From an uncultured Oscillospiraceae bacterium (GTDB taxonomy: Bacteria; Bacillota; Clostridia; Oscillospirales; Oscillospiraceae), in assembly GCA_944385665.1 (NCBI GenBank), contig CALWYB010000010.1, forward strand, positions 1 through 58,166: a DNA stretch of 58,166 nt, read 5' to 3'. The position numbers and the translations under genes are program-made. The notes beneath the pieces are model-generated. The model was not told where the DNA came from, did not search any database, and saw only the letters and a program-made list of their open reading frames with translations. This document shows positions 39,675 to 48,272 of this stretch, in pieces (position 1 is the first letter of the stretch; each line of letters starts with the position of its first letter).

Positions 39675-41858
39675 TCAAACTCGTTGCAAATCCAGCTGAA
39701 GAGCCTGATACTCCTGCAAAATGGGCAGAGCCAGGCCGCCGTACATCAGTTGGTCCCCCCCGTACACCGTACCATTGACCTTGTAGTCGGCGTCGGGGTC
39801 CAGTCCCTTTAGGCGCAGCAGGGGACGAATGGGGTTGGCGTGTCCCACCCCCATCACCACCCCCACCAAAGCGCGGCTCTTGTCGGGGGCGACGTGCATC
39901 CAGGCGTTGAAGGCCTCCTGCCGGAAGGGATTGCTCAGGCGGTAGTAGTCCCCCCGCAGCACCAGGTCCCAGCAGGTCTTGTAGTGGGCAATCTGCTCCC
40001 GCACCTCGTCCATCTCCTCCTGGGTGATCTCGTTGAGGTCCAGCTCATAGCCGAAGGTGCCTCCGGCCGCCACCACACCCCGGGTGTGGATGGGCACGCA
40101 GCGGCCGGTGAGACCGTTGGGCACGGCGGAGACGTGGGCTCCCACGCTGGAGCAGGGGTAACAGAAGGAGGTACCGTACTGGATGCGCAGGCGCTCAATG
40201 GCGTCGGTGTTGTCGCTGCACCAGATCTGGGGGACATAGTGGAGCATACCGCAGTCGAAGCGGCCGCCGCCGCCGCTGCACCCCTCGATGAGCACCTGGG
40301 GGAACTCCTTGTGGAGCATCTCCAGGATCTCATAGACCCCCAGCACGTAGCGGTGGTACACCTCGCCCTGCCGCTGGGCGGGAAGGGCAGCGCTCCACAC
40401 GTCGGTGAGGCTGCGGTTCATGTCCCACTTGACGTAGGAGATGGGGGCGCTGTTGAGGGTGGAGCGCAGGTTCTCCTTGATGTACTCCCGCACCTCAGCA
40501 CGGGTCAGGTCCAGCACCAGCTGGGAGCGACCCCGGGTGACGGGACGTCCGGGCACCTGGAAGGCCCAATCGGGATGGGCCCGGTAGAGGTCGGAGTCCT
40601 CGTTGACCATCTCCGGCTCCACCCACAGGCCGAACTTCATCCCCATCTCCTCGATACGCCGGGCCAGAGGGCCAAGGCCGCCGGGGAGCTTCGCCTGGTT
40701 CACGTTCCAGTCACCCAGGCCGGCCAAGTCGCTGTTGCGCTGACCAAACCAGCCGTCGTCCATAACCATCATCTCCACCCCCACCTGGCTGGCCGCCTTG
40801 GCAATGGAGCAGAGCTTGTCTGCGTCAAAGTCAAACAGGGTGGCCTCCCAGTTGTTGATGAGGATGGGGCGGCGCTGATCCTTCCAGGGACCCCGGCACA
40901 GGTTGAGCCGGATGGCCCGGTGGAACTGACGGCTCATGTGGCCCAGACCCCGGGCCGAGAAGATCATGGCCGCCTCCGGGGCGGTGAAGGTCTCTCCGGG
41001 CTGGAGCTTCCAGCGGAAGTGGAAGGGGTTGATGCCCATGGTCAGGCGGGTCTCATGGAACTGGGTGTACTCCGCGCTGGCCAAAAAGCTGCCGGAGTAG
41101 ACCAGAGCCACGCCCCAGCAACGGCCGGCATCTTCGGTGGTCTCCGGATCACACAGCACCAGGAAGGGGTTCTGCTGGTGGCTGGAGGAGCCACGCACGC
41201 TGCCCACAGTGTGGACCCCTTGGGTCAGGGCTGCCCGCACCGGCTCCCGCTCCCGGGCGTAGGCGCCGCCCAGGGTGATCAGGTCGTGCTCCTGCGCCGG
41301 GAAGTCCAGGCAGACCGAAGCTACCCGCTCCAGGTCCAAGGGCGCCTTGCCGGCGTTGCGTACCCGCACGGCCCGGGTGATAAGGTCATACTCCTCCAGC
41401 ACGCCGTACAGCAGCTCCACTTCCAGGCCGGTACAGGCGTCCCGCAGCTCCACGGTCAGGGTCTGGGCAGTCACACCCTCGTCATAGAAGGCGGGCAGCT
41501 CCTCCAGGGTGTACTTGCCCTCCTGGATGGTGTGGCGGACATAGCGCAGGTCCACGATGTGGCTGCCGTCAGCACAGGCGGCCTCCACACTGGGCACCCG
41601 GAAGTCCCCCACGCCGCTGGAGGAGTACTCCTGAGGCAGGGTATCCAGGGAATAGGTGCGGTCGTCTCCCGCCTCCCAGGGGTTGGGGGAAAAGCCCCGG
41701 TCCTCGGTGCGGATGCGGCAGGACAAATCCTGGCCGTTTCGCAGGCGGGGACCGTAGTAGGTGTGCAGCAGCACGCCTTTCTCGTCCACTTTCATCTGGT
41801 ACGTGGAGGCGGCGGTGGTAAGGGTGATGGTGTTTTGGTGTTCATCAAAGAAAATCAT
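39675..41858 (-). CDS. GH36 alpha-galactosidase
   Basis: Releases terminal alpha-galactose from melibiose, raffinose and stachyose. The 727-residue length and layout (N-terminal beta-sandwich to about 330, TIM barrel, C-terminal sheet) fit GH36 group I. The nucleophile D479 lies in YVKWDMNRS and the acid/base D549 in CSDNTDA; these positions are almost identical to Geobacillus alpha-galactosidases (478/548). The substrate motif MMVMDDGWFG and EGCSGGGGRFD are intact. No signal peptide, so it acts on imported sugars. AAGGA lies 10 nt before the ATG. Follows the permease genes, separated by a hairpin. Confidence 0.96.
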   Translation of the reverse strand: MIFFDEHQNTITLTTAASTYQMKVDEKGVLLHTYYGPRLRNGQDLSCRIRTEDRGFSPNPWEAGDDRTYSLDTLPQEYSSSGVGDFRVPSVEAACADGSHIVDLRYVRHTIQEGKYTLEELPAFYDEGVTAQTLTVELRDACTGLEVELLYGVLEEYDLITRAVRVRNAGKAPLDLERVASVCLDFPAQEHDLITLGGAYAREREPVRAALTQGVHTVGSVRGSSSHQQNPFLVLCDPETTEDAGRCWGVALVYSGSFLASAEYTQFHETRLTMGINPFHFRWKLQPGETFTAPEAAMIFSARGLGHMSRQFHRAIRLNLCRGPWKDQRRPILINNWEATLFDFDADKLCSIAKAASQVGVEMMVMDDGWFGQRNSDLAGLGDWNVNQAKLPGGLGPLARRIEEMGMKFGLWVEPEMVNEDSDLYRAHPDWAFQVPGRPVTRGRSQLVLDLTRAEVREYIKENLRSTLNSAPISYVKWDMNRSLTDVWSAALPAQRQGEVYHRYVLGVYEILEMLHKEFPQVLIEGCSGGGGRFDCGMLHYVPQIWCSDNTDAIERLRIQYGTSFCYPCSSVGAHVSAVPNGLTGRCVPIHTRGVVAAGGTFGYELDLNEITQEEMDEVREQIAHYKTCWDLVLRGDYYRLSNPFRQEAFNAWMHVAPDKSRALVGVVMGVGHANPIRPLLRLKGLDPDADYKVNGTVYGGDQLMYGGLALPILQEYQALQLDLQRV

Positions 41859-41901
41859 AGCTGGTCATCCTTAAAAATAGAGTGCGGAAGACGGCCTTCT
41901 C

Positions 41902-41929
41902 CCCGGGGCGGCCGTCAGGCCGCCCCGGG
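41902..41929 (-). terminator. Intercistronic hairpin, permease/alpha-galactosidase
   Basis: Perfect 12-bp stem CCCGGGGCGGCC and its complement with a GTCA loop and no T tract. It may protect the 3' end of the upstream mRNA or partly attenuate entry into the alpha-galactosidase gene. Confidence 0.6.
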
Positions 41930-41940
41930 ACAGAGAAAAC

Positions 41941-42780
41941 TTATTTGCCGCCGGTAAGGGCAATGCCCTCGATAAACTGGCGCTGGAAAATGAGATACAG
42001 AATCAGCATGGGGATCATGGCGAACAGGCTGCCCGCCATCAGCACGGGGTAGTTGGTCATAAACTGACCCTTCAGGGTAGCCAGGCCGGAGGACAGGGTC
42101 ATCAGATTGATGTCCGTGTTGACCACCAGAGGCCACATGAGGTCGGCGTAAGCAAACACCGCGGTGAAGATGGTGAGGGCGGCCACCGAGTTTCCGGTGA
42201 GGGGCAGCATGACCTTCGTAAAGGTCTGCCACTGGTTGCAGCCGTCCAGGCGGGCGGCCTCGCCAATCTCGTTGGGGATACCCATGTAGGCCTGGCGCAG
42301 GAAGAAGGTACCAAAGGCGCTGACCAGGCCGGGGAAGATGAGGGCGAAAATGCTCTCGGTCAGGCCTACTTTGGCCAGCATCTGGTACTGGGGAATGACG
42401 AAGATCTGAGAGGGCATCATCATCTGCACCAGCACCAGACCGAAGAGCACGTTCTTGCCCTTGAAGTTCAGCTTGGCAAAGGCGTAGCCCGCCATGGAGC
42501 TGAACACAATGGCACAGATCACACGCACCAGCACCATGATGATGGTGTTGGCATACAGGTTTACAAAGGGCAGGCTGGTAAGGGCCTCGCCGAAGTTGGA
42601 CCAAACAATTTTAGCGGGGAAAATGGTGGGCGGGACCTGTACGCTTTCCGCCAGGGACTTCAGGGAGGTGAGGATCATCCACACAAAGGGGAAGATCATC
42701 AGCAGGGAGCCCACGATCAGGAAGAAGTAGGTCAGCCCCGTAGCAACGCCGCGGCTGCGGCTCATAGTTCCGGTTTTCAT
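41941..42780 (-). CDS. Carbohydrate ABC transporter permease (MalG type)
   Basis: 279-residue inner-membrane permease with six helices and the EAA loop EIGEAARLDGCNQWQTFTKVMLPLT (partly shown) near residue 180 that contacts the ATPase. It is the second of two permeases and starts 12 nt after the first. No ATPase gene is in the operon, so a shared MsmK/UgpC-type ATPase encoded elsewhere probably energises it. The substrate is inferred to be an alpha-galactoside from the GH36 gene. Confidence 0.93.
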   Translation of the reverse strand: MKTGTMSRSRGVATGLTYFFLIVGSLLMIFPFVWMILTSLKSLAESVQVPPTIFPAKIVWSNFGEALTSLPFVNLYANTIIMVLVRVICAIVFSSMAGYAFAKLNFKGKNVLFGLVLVQMMMPSQIFVIPQYQMLAKVGLTESIFALIFPGLVSAFGTFFLRQAYMGIPNEIGEAARLDGCNQWQTFTKVMLPLTGNSVAALTIFTAVFAYADLMWPLVVNTDINLMTLSSGLATLKGQFMTNYPVLMAGSLFAMIPMLILYLIFQRQFIEGIALTGGK

Positions 42781-42792
42781 GTTCTTCCCCCC

Positions 42793-43680
42793 TTACACGT
42801 CGTAGTTAACCCACTTCTTCTGACCGATAAACTGGATCACAGTGACAATACCGATCAGGAAGATGGTCCAGATCACGATCGCAGAAGCATAGCCCTTGTT
42901 GCCCGCCACAAAGGCCTCCCGGTAGAAGAGGTACATGAGGCTCTGTACATCGGGCAGGACGGGGTTGGACTGGTCGATCATCATGTAGATGAGGTCGTAC
43001 ACCTTCAGGGAGGACATCAGCCGCATGATCAAGGTAACAAACAAAGTGGGAGAGATCATAGGCAGGGTGATGGAGAAGAACTGCTTCACCCGGCTGGCGC
43101 CGTCGATGCGGGCGGCCTCATAGTAGCTCTTGGAGATGTTCTGCAAGCCGGACAGCAGCAGCACCGCGTCGTAGCCGATGGAACTCCAGATGGCCACAAT
43201 GGCGCAGGCCACAATGGCGGTCTTGGAGTCGGTCAGCCAGCTGATCTTGGTCCCAAGCACGGTATTGATAATACCATATTCCCCGTTAAACATCCAGCGC
43301 CACACCATGGCGATGGCGGCAGGGGCGCAGACCATGGGCAAAAAGTAGATGGCCCGGAAGCCGCTTTTGAACTTCACCTTGGCGTTAAGGAGGATGGCCA
43401 CCAGCAGTGCCAGGATGATGCCCACAGGGACGGTGAGGATACAGAAGAGGATGGTGTTCCAGGTCGCCTTCCAGAACTCGGGGGACTGGAACATCTCAAT
43501 GTAGTTGTTGATGCCGTTAAATGTGGAGGCACCAAAGGTTTTCGTCTTGGAAAAGCTGAGGATGAAGGTTTGAATCAGGGGATAATAGTTCAAAACCAGC
43601 AGACCAATGATGGTAGGAGCCACCATCAGCCATGCCCAGTGCTGCTCCTTGCGGGCAGCGGGAGATAGGGCTTTGCGCAT
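42793..43680 (-). CDS. Carbohydrate ABC transporter permease (MalF type)
   Basis: 295-residue permease with six membrane helices; the N-terminal MRKALSPAARKEQHWAW is cytosolic and the EAA loop is YYEAARIDGASRVKQFF near residue 186. It pairs with the MalG-type protein downstream to form the channel. AGGAG lies before the ATG at 43680. A strong hairpin separates it from the binding-protein gene, which fits the common pattern of higher expression for the binding protein. Confidence 0.94.
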   Translation of the reverse strand: MRKALSPAARKEQHWAWLMVAPTIIGLLVLNYYPLIQTFILSFSKTKTFGASTFNGINNYIEMFQSPEFWKATWNTILFCILTVPVGIILALLVAILLNAKVKFKSGFRAIYFLPMVCAPAAIAMVWRWMFNGEYGIINTVLGTKISWLTDSKTAIVACAIVAIWSSIGYDAVLLLSGLQNISKSYYEAARIDGASRVKQFFSITLPMISPTLFVTLIMRLMSSLKVYDLIYMMIDQSNPVLPDVQSLMYLFYREAFVAGNKGYASAIVIWTIFLIGIVTVIQFIGQKKWVNYDV

Positions 43681-43701
43681 GGATTTCTACTCCTTTCACT
43701 T

Positions 43702-43737
43702 GATGCGGCGGGCGGCTCCGGCCGCCCGCCGCGCATC
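43702..43737 (-). terminator. Intercistronic hairpin after the sugar-binding protein gene
   Basis: A GC-rich inverted repeat with arms of about 15 bp and a 2-nt bulge, between the binding protein stop and the first permease. It has no T run. Such structures typically stabilise the binding-protein mRNA relative to permease mRNA. Confidence 0.65.
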
Positions 43738-43760
43738 TGTTCTCTGCTTTGGAAAGAAGG

Positions 43761-45050
43761 TCAGCCCTCCGCGATGGCCTGATTGATGATGTCGTTGCAG
43801 TTCTTCAGACCCTCGTCCACACTGACCTGGCCGCCGTAGATCTTGAGCATCTCGTCGTTGACCTTGCTCTTCCACACGGGGCGGGTGGCGTCGTTGACGG
43901 ACTGAACGGCGTAGTCAAACTCGTCGATGCAGGCCTGGACGTTCAGCTTGTAGTCGAACTGATCGAAGGCAGCGACCCACTCGTCCTCGCAGCCCTCATA
44001 GGCGGAGATGGCGGTGCCGTAGGAGGACTGGAGCTTCTGGGCCTCCTCGCTGCCCAGCCACTTCAGGAAGTTCATGACGGTCTCGTTGTCCTGATTCTTG
44101 GCGGAGGTGGCGTAGCACAGGCCGTTGGAGATGGTGGCGCGGCCGTCACCGGAGGCAGGAGAGGGGCACTTGGGCAGCACGGCCACGTCCCACTTGCCCT
44201 GCATCTCGGGGTAGTTCTTCATCTTGTCCATCAGAGTCCAGTCGCCCTCCATGTACATGGCGCCCTGGCCGGAGAAGAAGGCGTCGCCGGGAGCGGTCTC
44301 AGCAAAGTAGGTCTGGTCGGGGCACCAGTCGTTCTGCTGCAGACCGATGTAGAACTTCATGGCGTCGATGGTAGCCTGCTGATCGAAGCCGGCGGCGGTC
44401 TTGTCGTCGTTGAGGATGTAGCCGCCGTTCTGGTAGACGAAGTTCCAGTAGCCCAGCTGCTCGTCGCAGTAGGCCATGTAGCCATACTTACCGGTGGCGT
44501 CATAGATCTTCTGGGAGGCCTCGGTCAGGTCGTCCCAGGTCCAGGTCTCGTCGGGATAGCTGACGCCGGCCTGGTCAAACATCTCCTTATTATACACCAG
44601 ACAGATGGTGTCCTTGTCCTTGGGCACACCGTACATCCGGCCGTCGGAGCCCATGGTGTTGGCGATGGAGATGTCGGAGTAGTGGGAGTAGGTGTCGTCG
44701 TCATACAGATCGGTGACGTCGGCCAGCATGTCGTTGTCGGCGTACAGCAGGATCTGGTTGGTGTGCATCCAGAAGATGTCGGGCAGATTGCCGGAGCCGG
44801 CGGCGGCCTCCAGCTTGGTCCAGTACTCGTCCCAGCTGGTGACCTGGACCTCGATGGTCACGTCGGGGTTCTCCTCGTGGTAGGCGTCGGCCAGAGACTG
44901 CATGGCGTCACGCTGGGCGGTGTCCCAGATCTGCATGGTGAGCTTGCCGTCGCTGGAGCCTCCGCCGCTGCCGCTGTTTCCGCAGGCGGTGACGGTCAGT
45001 GCCATGGCCGCGGCCATGAGGAAGACTGCAGTTCGCTTCAGATGTTTCAT
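43761..45050 (-). CDS. Sugar ABC transporter substrate-binding lipoprotein
   Basis: Extracellular solute-binding protein family 1, 429 residues. AAAGGAG selects the ATG at 45050 (MKHLKRT). The signal peptide ends in the lipobox LTVTAC with lipidated C23, followed by a Gly/Ser linker (GNSGSGGGSSDG). The mature protein contains VTIEVQVTSWDEYWTKLEAAAGSG and other features of MsmE/RafE-type binders. It is the first gene of the alpha-galactoside operon. Binding of raffinose-type sugars is inferred from the GH36 gene downstream. Confidence 0.94.
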   Translation of the reverse strand: MKHLKRTAVFLMAAAMALTVTACGNSGSGGGSSDGKLTMQIWDTAQRDAMQSLADAYHEENPDVTIEVQVTSWDEYWTKLEAAAGSGNLPDIFWMHTNQILLYADNDMLADVTDLYDDDTYSHYSDISIANTMGSDGRMYGVPKDKDTICLVYNKEMFDQAGVSYPDETWTWDDLTEASQKIYDATGKYGYMAYCDEQLGYWNFVYQNGGYILNDDKTAAGFDQQATIDAMKFYIGLQQNDWCPDQTYFAETAPGDAFFSGQGAMYMEGDWTLMDKMKNYPEMQGKWDVAVLPKCPSPASGDGRATISNGLCYATSAKNQDNETVMNFLKWLGSEEAQKLQSSYGTAISAYEGCEDEWVAAFDQFDYKLNVQACIDEFDYAVQSVNDATRPVWKSKVNDEMLKIYGGQVSVDEGLKNCNDIINQAIAEG

Positions 45051-45318
45051 AATGTTGCTCCTTTCAACACGATAATTTTGATGGAGAAAGCCCGCCGGAA
45101 CGCCCCTCCCAGGTGTCTGCAACGCTTCCCTTTGGGTCTCTCCCTCCCGCACGGTGCGGTTTTAACGGGTTTAGTGTAGCATCTTTCCATATCGGCTGAA
45201 AATGGAGGCAAGTTTTTCGAATATGTACAAAAGCTATTTTAATATTATTTCTGTATATAACAAAATACATTTTGTCATTCTTTGTGCGGATTTCACAACT
45301 TTTGTATGGTTGCACAGT

Positions 45319-45332
45319 TTTAAGCGCTAGTT
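45319..45332. promoter_or_regulatory. Candidate catabolite (cre-like) site
   Basis: TTTAAGCGCTAGTT matches the catabolite responsive element consensus (TGWAARCGYTWNCW) at 12 of 14 positions with the central CG. It is about 270 nt upstream of the binding-protein start, rather far, so a role in carbon catabolite control is tentative. Confidence 0.3.
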
Positions 45333-45469
45333 TTTGCTATTTTGAACAAGGCAACACGCTGAAAAAAATAAATGTGCCCCCAGCTCTTCCTGTCATTTTG
45401 TCAGCTTTCTGGAACACATCTCCCTATAAACTTGTTGATATGTTGTTTTTCCATTTGCTACATGATTTT

Positions 45470-45522
45470 AAAAAGGCCGCGGCGGAACCCAGCGCACATG
45501 CGCGTGATGCTCTGCCGCGGCC
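45470..45522 (-). terminator. Terminator of the phosphoesterase/BMP operon
   Basis: 9-bp outer stem GGCCGCGGC and its complement enclosing a second stem (GCGCA/TGCGC), followed on the minus strand by TTTTTAAAA, 10 nt after the phosphoesterase stop. Confidence 0.8.
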
Positions 45523-45532
45523 AAATTAATTC

Positions 45533-46123
45533 TTATAATTCCAAAATATACCGCTCGTAGCCGTTTACCACTCGGGTCTGTCCGTAACGGCTCTCTCGGG
45601 GGATGTTCCGCCCATAGTTGAGATGGGTATGTCCGTGGAGGAACAGGGCCGGCTGGTACTTGTCCAGCAGCTTGTTGAAGGTCTGAAAGCCGGCGTGGCA
45701 TAGGTCGTGACAGTCCACCATGTCCTTGGCGGGGGCGTGGGTGAGCAGGATGTCAAAGCCCCGCTTGCGGATGATCCGGGGCATCAGCCGCCACACCCGC
45801 CAGGTCATCTCCCGTTCTGTATACTGGTTGACCCCGTTGTTATAGCGCATACAGCCCCCCAGCCCCAAAATCCGCAGGCCCTTATACTCGTACAGGTCCC
45901 CGTCAATACAGATACAGCCCAGCGGCGGCTCCTGCTCATAGCGGTCGTCGTGGTTGCCCCGGACGTAGAGGACCGGGCAGTGGGCGAAGGTGGCCAAAAA
46001 GGAGAGATAGCTGGCCTTCACATCCCCGCAGGAGAGGATGAGCTCAATGCCCTCCAGCTTGTCCGGGGTATAGTAGTCCCAGAGGTACCGGGACTCGCAA
46101 TCGGATACTACCAGGATCTTCAT
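45533..46123 (-). CDS. Calcineurin-like metallophosphoesterase
   Basis: 196-residue cytosolic phosphoesterase with an unusual N-terminus: the usual SDxH opening reads VSDCES (5-10), followed by LSCGDVKASYLSFLA, VRGNHDD, LLTHAPAKD and FLHGHTHLN. The first metal motif is therefore D-x-x (Cys) rather than D-x-H, while the GD, GNHD and GHTH motifs are intact. Substrates in this family range from cyclic nucleotides to nucleotides and phosphoproteins. Its ATG overlaps the stop of the upstream BMP-family gene (ATGA), so they are translated together and probably work together. Confidence 0.88.
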   Translation of the reverse strand: MKILVVSDCESRYLWDYYTPDKLEGIELILSCGDVKASYLSFLATFAHCPVLYVRGNHDDRYEQEPPLGCICIDGDLYEYKGLRILGLGGCMRYNNGVNQYTEREMTWRVWRLMPRIIRKRGFDILLTHAPAKDMVDCHDLCHAGFQTFNKLLDKYQPALFLHGHTHLNYGRNIPRESRYGQTRVVNGYERYILEL

Positions 46124-47994
46124 GAGTCGCTCGTTCCCTCCAGGCCTTGGATTCCCTGGAGCCGGACCAGCTCCTGGGCCTTGGGGTTGAGCTCGTCAAA
46201 GGTGGGGACGCGGCCCTCCACATAGGCGGACAACCAGTCCATGGACAAGATCTGGTCGGCAGGCAGCGGTGCGTCATCCCCGTAGACCACCCGGCCCTGC
46301 TGATCCATCAGCACCCCGTAGAAGGGGTCCAGCCGGTCCTCCCGGATGGCGTCCCGGAGCACCCCCGCCAGGCGGCGGGTGCCGATGGGCAGACGGCGGG
46401 AGCACAGTACGCCCACCACGCCCTGAGTCATGCCCCACCAGTAACTGATGGCGCTGCTGCCCCGGTCCTCCTGCTTCCAGCTGCCCTCTACCACCCGGCG
46501 CACCAGGCTGCGGTAGAACCGCCCCCAGTGGCACTGGATGAGGGCCAGGTTGTGCATGCCGTGCATGTCGTTGCCGGTGTTGGCGGCCAGCCGGTCCAGA
46601 TGGTCGATATACACAATCCCCTTGGCATGGAGCCGGTCCACGCCGCCCCCCTCTTTCAGGCTGGCCCACTCCAGATAGACCCGGGCGTTGGCGTTGACCA
46701 TCCGCGCCCCCTGGGCAAAGGCGTTGATGCCGGCGATACTGCCGTAGGTGGGGTAGTCGGCCACATAGCCGATGCGGCCGTCCTGGGTCAGGGTGCCCGC
46801 AATGGCCCCCTTGATGAACTTGGCGTCGTACAGGCGTGGGTAGTAGGTGCGCACCGAGGGGTAGGAGGTGTTCAGGGAACAGTTTAGGATCTTCACCTCC
46901 GGATGGAGCACCGCCGCCTTCACGCTGGGCAACAGCAGCTTGGGGTTGGTGGTGAAGATCATATCCGCCCCCTTGCTCACCGCGTCCTCAATGGCCTGGT
47001 CGGCCTCCTCGTCACTCAGCACATTCTCATAGGACAGGGTGCGCACCTGGTCGCCCATGGTGTTGTCCAGCAGATAGCGGCCATACTCGTGGTTGTAGAC
47101 CCACTTGGAGGTGGCCGCCGAGCCGCTGTGGATAAATGCGGCGCAGATCTTCCCGGTGGTAGAGAAGGAGAACAAGGGCTTTTTCACCGCGTCCTCCAGC
47201 ACCAGGGTGGCTCCCGCGTTCTCCAGCCGGTTGAGGATCTCAGGCCGGATCTTGGGCAGCTCCTTGGAGATCTCCGAGGAGAGCTTGTTGCGGGACTGCT
47301 GGTAGCCAAAAATCTTCAAATAGACCAGCAGCGCCACCGAGATATACCGCCGGTCCGCGTTCTCCCGGTAGCAGGCGTCCCGGAACATATAGAAGAAGGA
47401 ACGGAAGGCGTAAATTTCCTCCGCGCTCCAGGCCTCCCGGTTGGTGCGGCCCAACACCTCCAGCAGCTCCCGGTACTCCCCCGGACGCTTGAAGACGATG
47501 AAGTTCAGGCCGGTCATCTGATAGAAGTCCAAAAATTCGTAGTAGGCCACCACCTCCGGGTCATCGGAGGGCTTGGGCAGCAGACGGGTCACCACGCCGG
47601 GGATAGAGATGGCGCCGAAATATTTCAGCACGCTCACCCGCTTGTGGCCCTCCACCACATAGAAGTGGTTCAGGTACTCCACCGCCTTGATGGGGTCCCG
47701 GATGCCCTCCTCCAGGTGGGAGCGGCACAGGGCAGACCACTTGTGGGCAAACTCGCTCTCCTCCTGGAGCACCGGATAAAAGCCCCGGGAGAAGGCGTTC
47801 TTCCGCAGGTCGTTGCAGGTGCCGTCAATGAGCTCGCTGGGGATCTCCACCACGCCCAGCGACTCCCGGCGCACGGCCAGAGTATCCGGATTTTCCGGCA
47901 GCACCCGCAATCCGGGCTCCTCCCCCCGGGCGATGGCCTCCTTCTCCTCTTTGAGGCCCTGGCGCATTGCCTTACGATATTCTTCCAATGGCAT
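46120..47994 (-). CDS. Cytosolic BMP-family binding protein with ParB-like N-terminal domain
   Basis: 624 residues, no signal peptide. The ATG at 47994 (MPLEEYRK) has AGGAG 8 nt upstream and is preferred over the ATG at 48012. Residues about 50-145 look like a ParB/sulfiredoxin-type domain: IPSELIDGTCNDLRKNAFSRGF, then YVVEGHKRVSVLKYFGA, resembling the ParB box-II pattern VxDGHhR. A helical linker follows. From about 277 to 525 the sequence is a BMP (PnrA-like) periplasmic-binding fold: GKICAAFIHSGSAATSKWVYN, ADMIFTTNPKL, IGYVADYPTYGSIAGINAF. PnrA-type proteins bind nucleosides. The combination in a cytosolic protein, coupled to a phosphoesterase, suggests a nucleoside or nucleotide sensor. 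Function is not known. Confidence 0.75.
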   Translation of the reverse strand: MPLEEYRKAMRQGLKEEKEAIARGEEPGLRVLPENPDTLAVRRESLGVVEIPSELIDGTCNDLRKNAFSRGFYPVLQEESEFAHKWSALCRSHLEEGIRDPIKAVEYLNHFYVVEGHKRVSVLKYFGAISIPGVVTRLLPKPSDDPEVVAYYEFLDFYQMTGLNFIVFKRPGEYRELLEVLGRTNREAWSAEEIYAFRSFFYMFRDACYRENADRRYISVALLVYLKIFGYQQSRNKLSSEISKELPKIRPEILNRLENAGATLVLEDAVKKPLFSFSTTGKICAAFIHSGSAATSKWVYNHEYGRYLLDNTMGDQVRTLSYENVLSDEEADQAIEDAVSKGADMIFTTNPKLLLPSVKAAVLHPEVKILNCSLNTSYPSVRTYYPRLYDAKFIKGAIAGTLTQDGRIGYVADYPTYGSIAGINAFAQGARMVNANARVYLEWASLKEGGGVDRLHAKGIVYIDHLDRLAANTGNDMHGMHNLALIQCHWGRFYRSLVRRVVEGSWKQEDRGSSAISYWWGMTQGVVGVLCSRRLPIGTRRLAGVLRDAIREDRLDPFYGVLMDQQGRVVYGDDAPLPADQILSMDWLSAYVEGRVPTFDELNPKAQELVRLQGIQGLEGTSDS

Positions 47995-48188
47995 AAGCCG
48001 TCTCCTCTCCATTCCGATCCCGGGGCCGCCCGAACAGACGGCCCTTCCTCTCTTATCAACAAGGTACCATGGCTGTAAGAAAATTTCAATTGTTTTCTTG
48101 TTTGAAAAATATTAGCTTACCAGACTTCTTGTCTGATTTGTCAAAAGATTAAATTGATTTTTGTTGAATCGGCGAAGGGCTTCCCCCA

Positions 48189-48217
48189 TTGCGCCGGCGG
48201 GCGGTTTGTGCTATATT
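48189..48217 (+). promoter_or_regulatory. Promoter of the sucrose operon
   Basis: TTGCGC, 17-bp spacer, TATATT, about 56 nt before the fructokinase start. Confidence 0.65.
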
Positions 48218-48222
48218 ACCCT

Positions 48223-48236
48223 TGTAATCGATTTCA
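48223..48236 (+). promoter_or_regulatory. LacI-family operator in the sucrose operon leader
   Basis: TGTAATCGATTTCA is a near-perfect palindrome around a central CG, the hallmark of LacI-family operators, placed just after the -10 where binding would block initiation. A second A/T-rich inverted repeat, TTTTCAA-TTCTA-TTGAAAA, follows at 48241-48259 directly before the ribosome site. The LacI-type gene three positions downstream is the likely regulator. Confidence 0.6.
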
Positions 48237-48272
48237 ATTTTTTTCAATTCTATTGAAAAGGAGCGGACCGCT

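Larger units (their letters stand above)
45051..45532. other. Upstream region of the alpha-galactoside operon
   Basis: This 482-nt, AT-rich gap between two minus-strand units has no convincing gene. On the minus strand TACACT with a poor TTTTCA -35 (18-bp spacing) lies near 45174-45203, as expected for an activator-dependent promoter. A cre/LacI-like sequence sits at 45319-45332 (12 of 14 consensus positions). The far end (45475-45522) is a terminator for the phosphoesterase gene. Confidence 0.5.
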
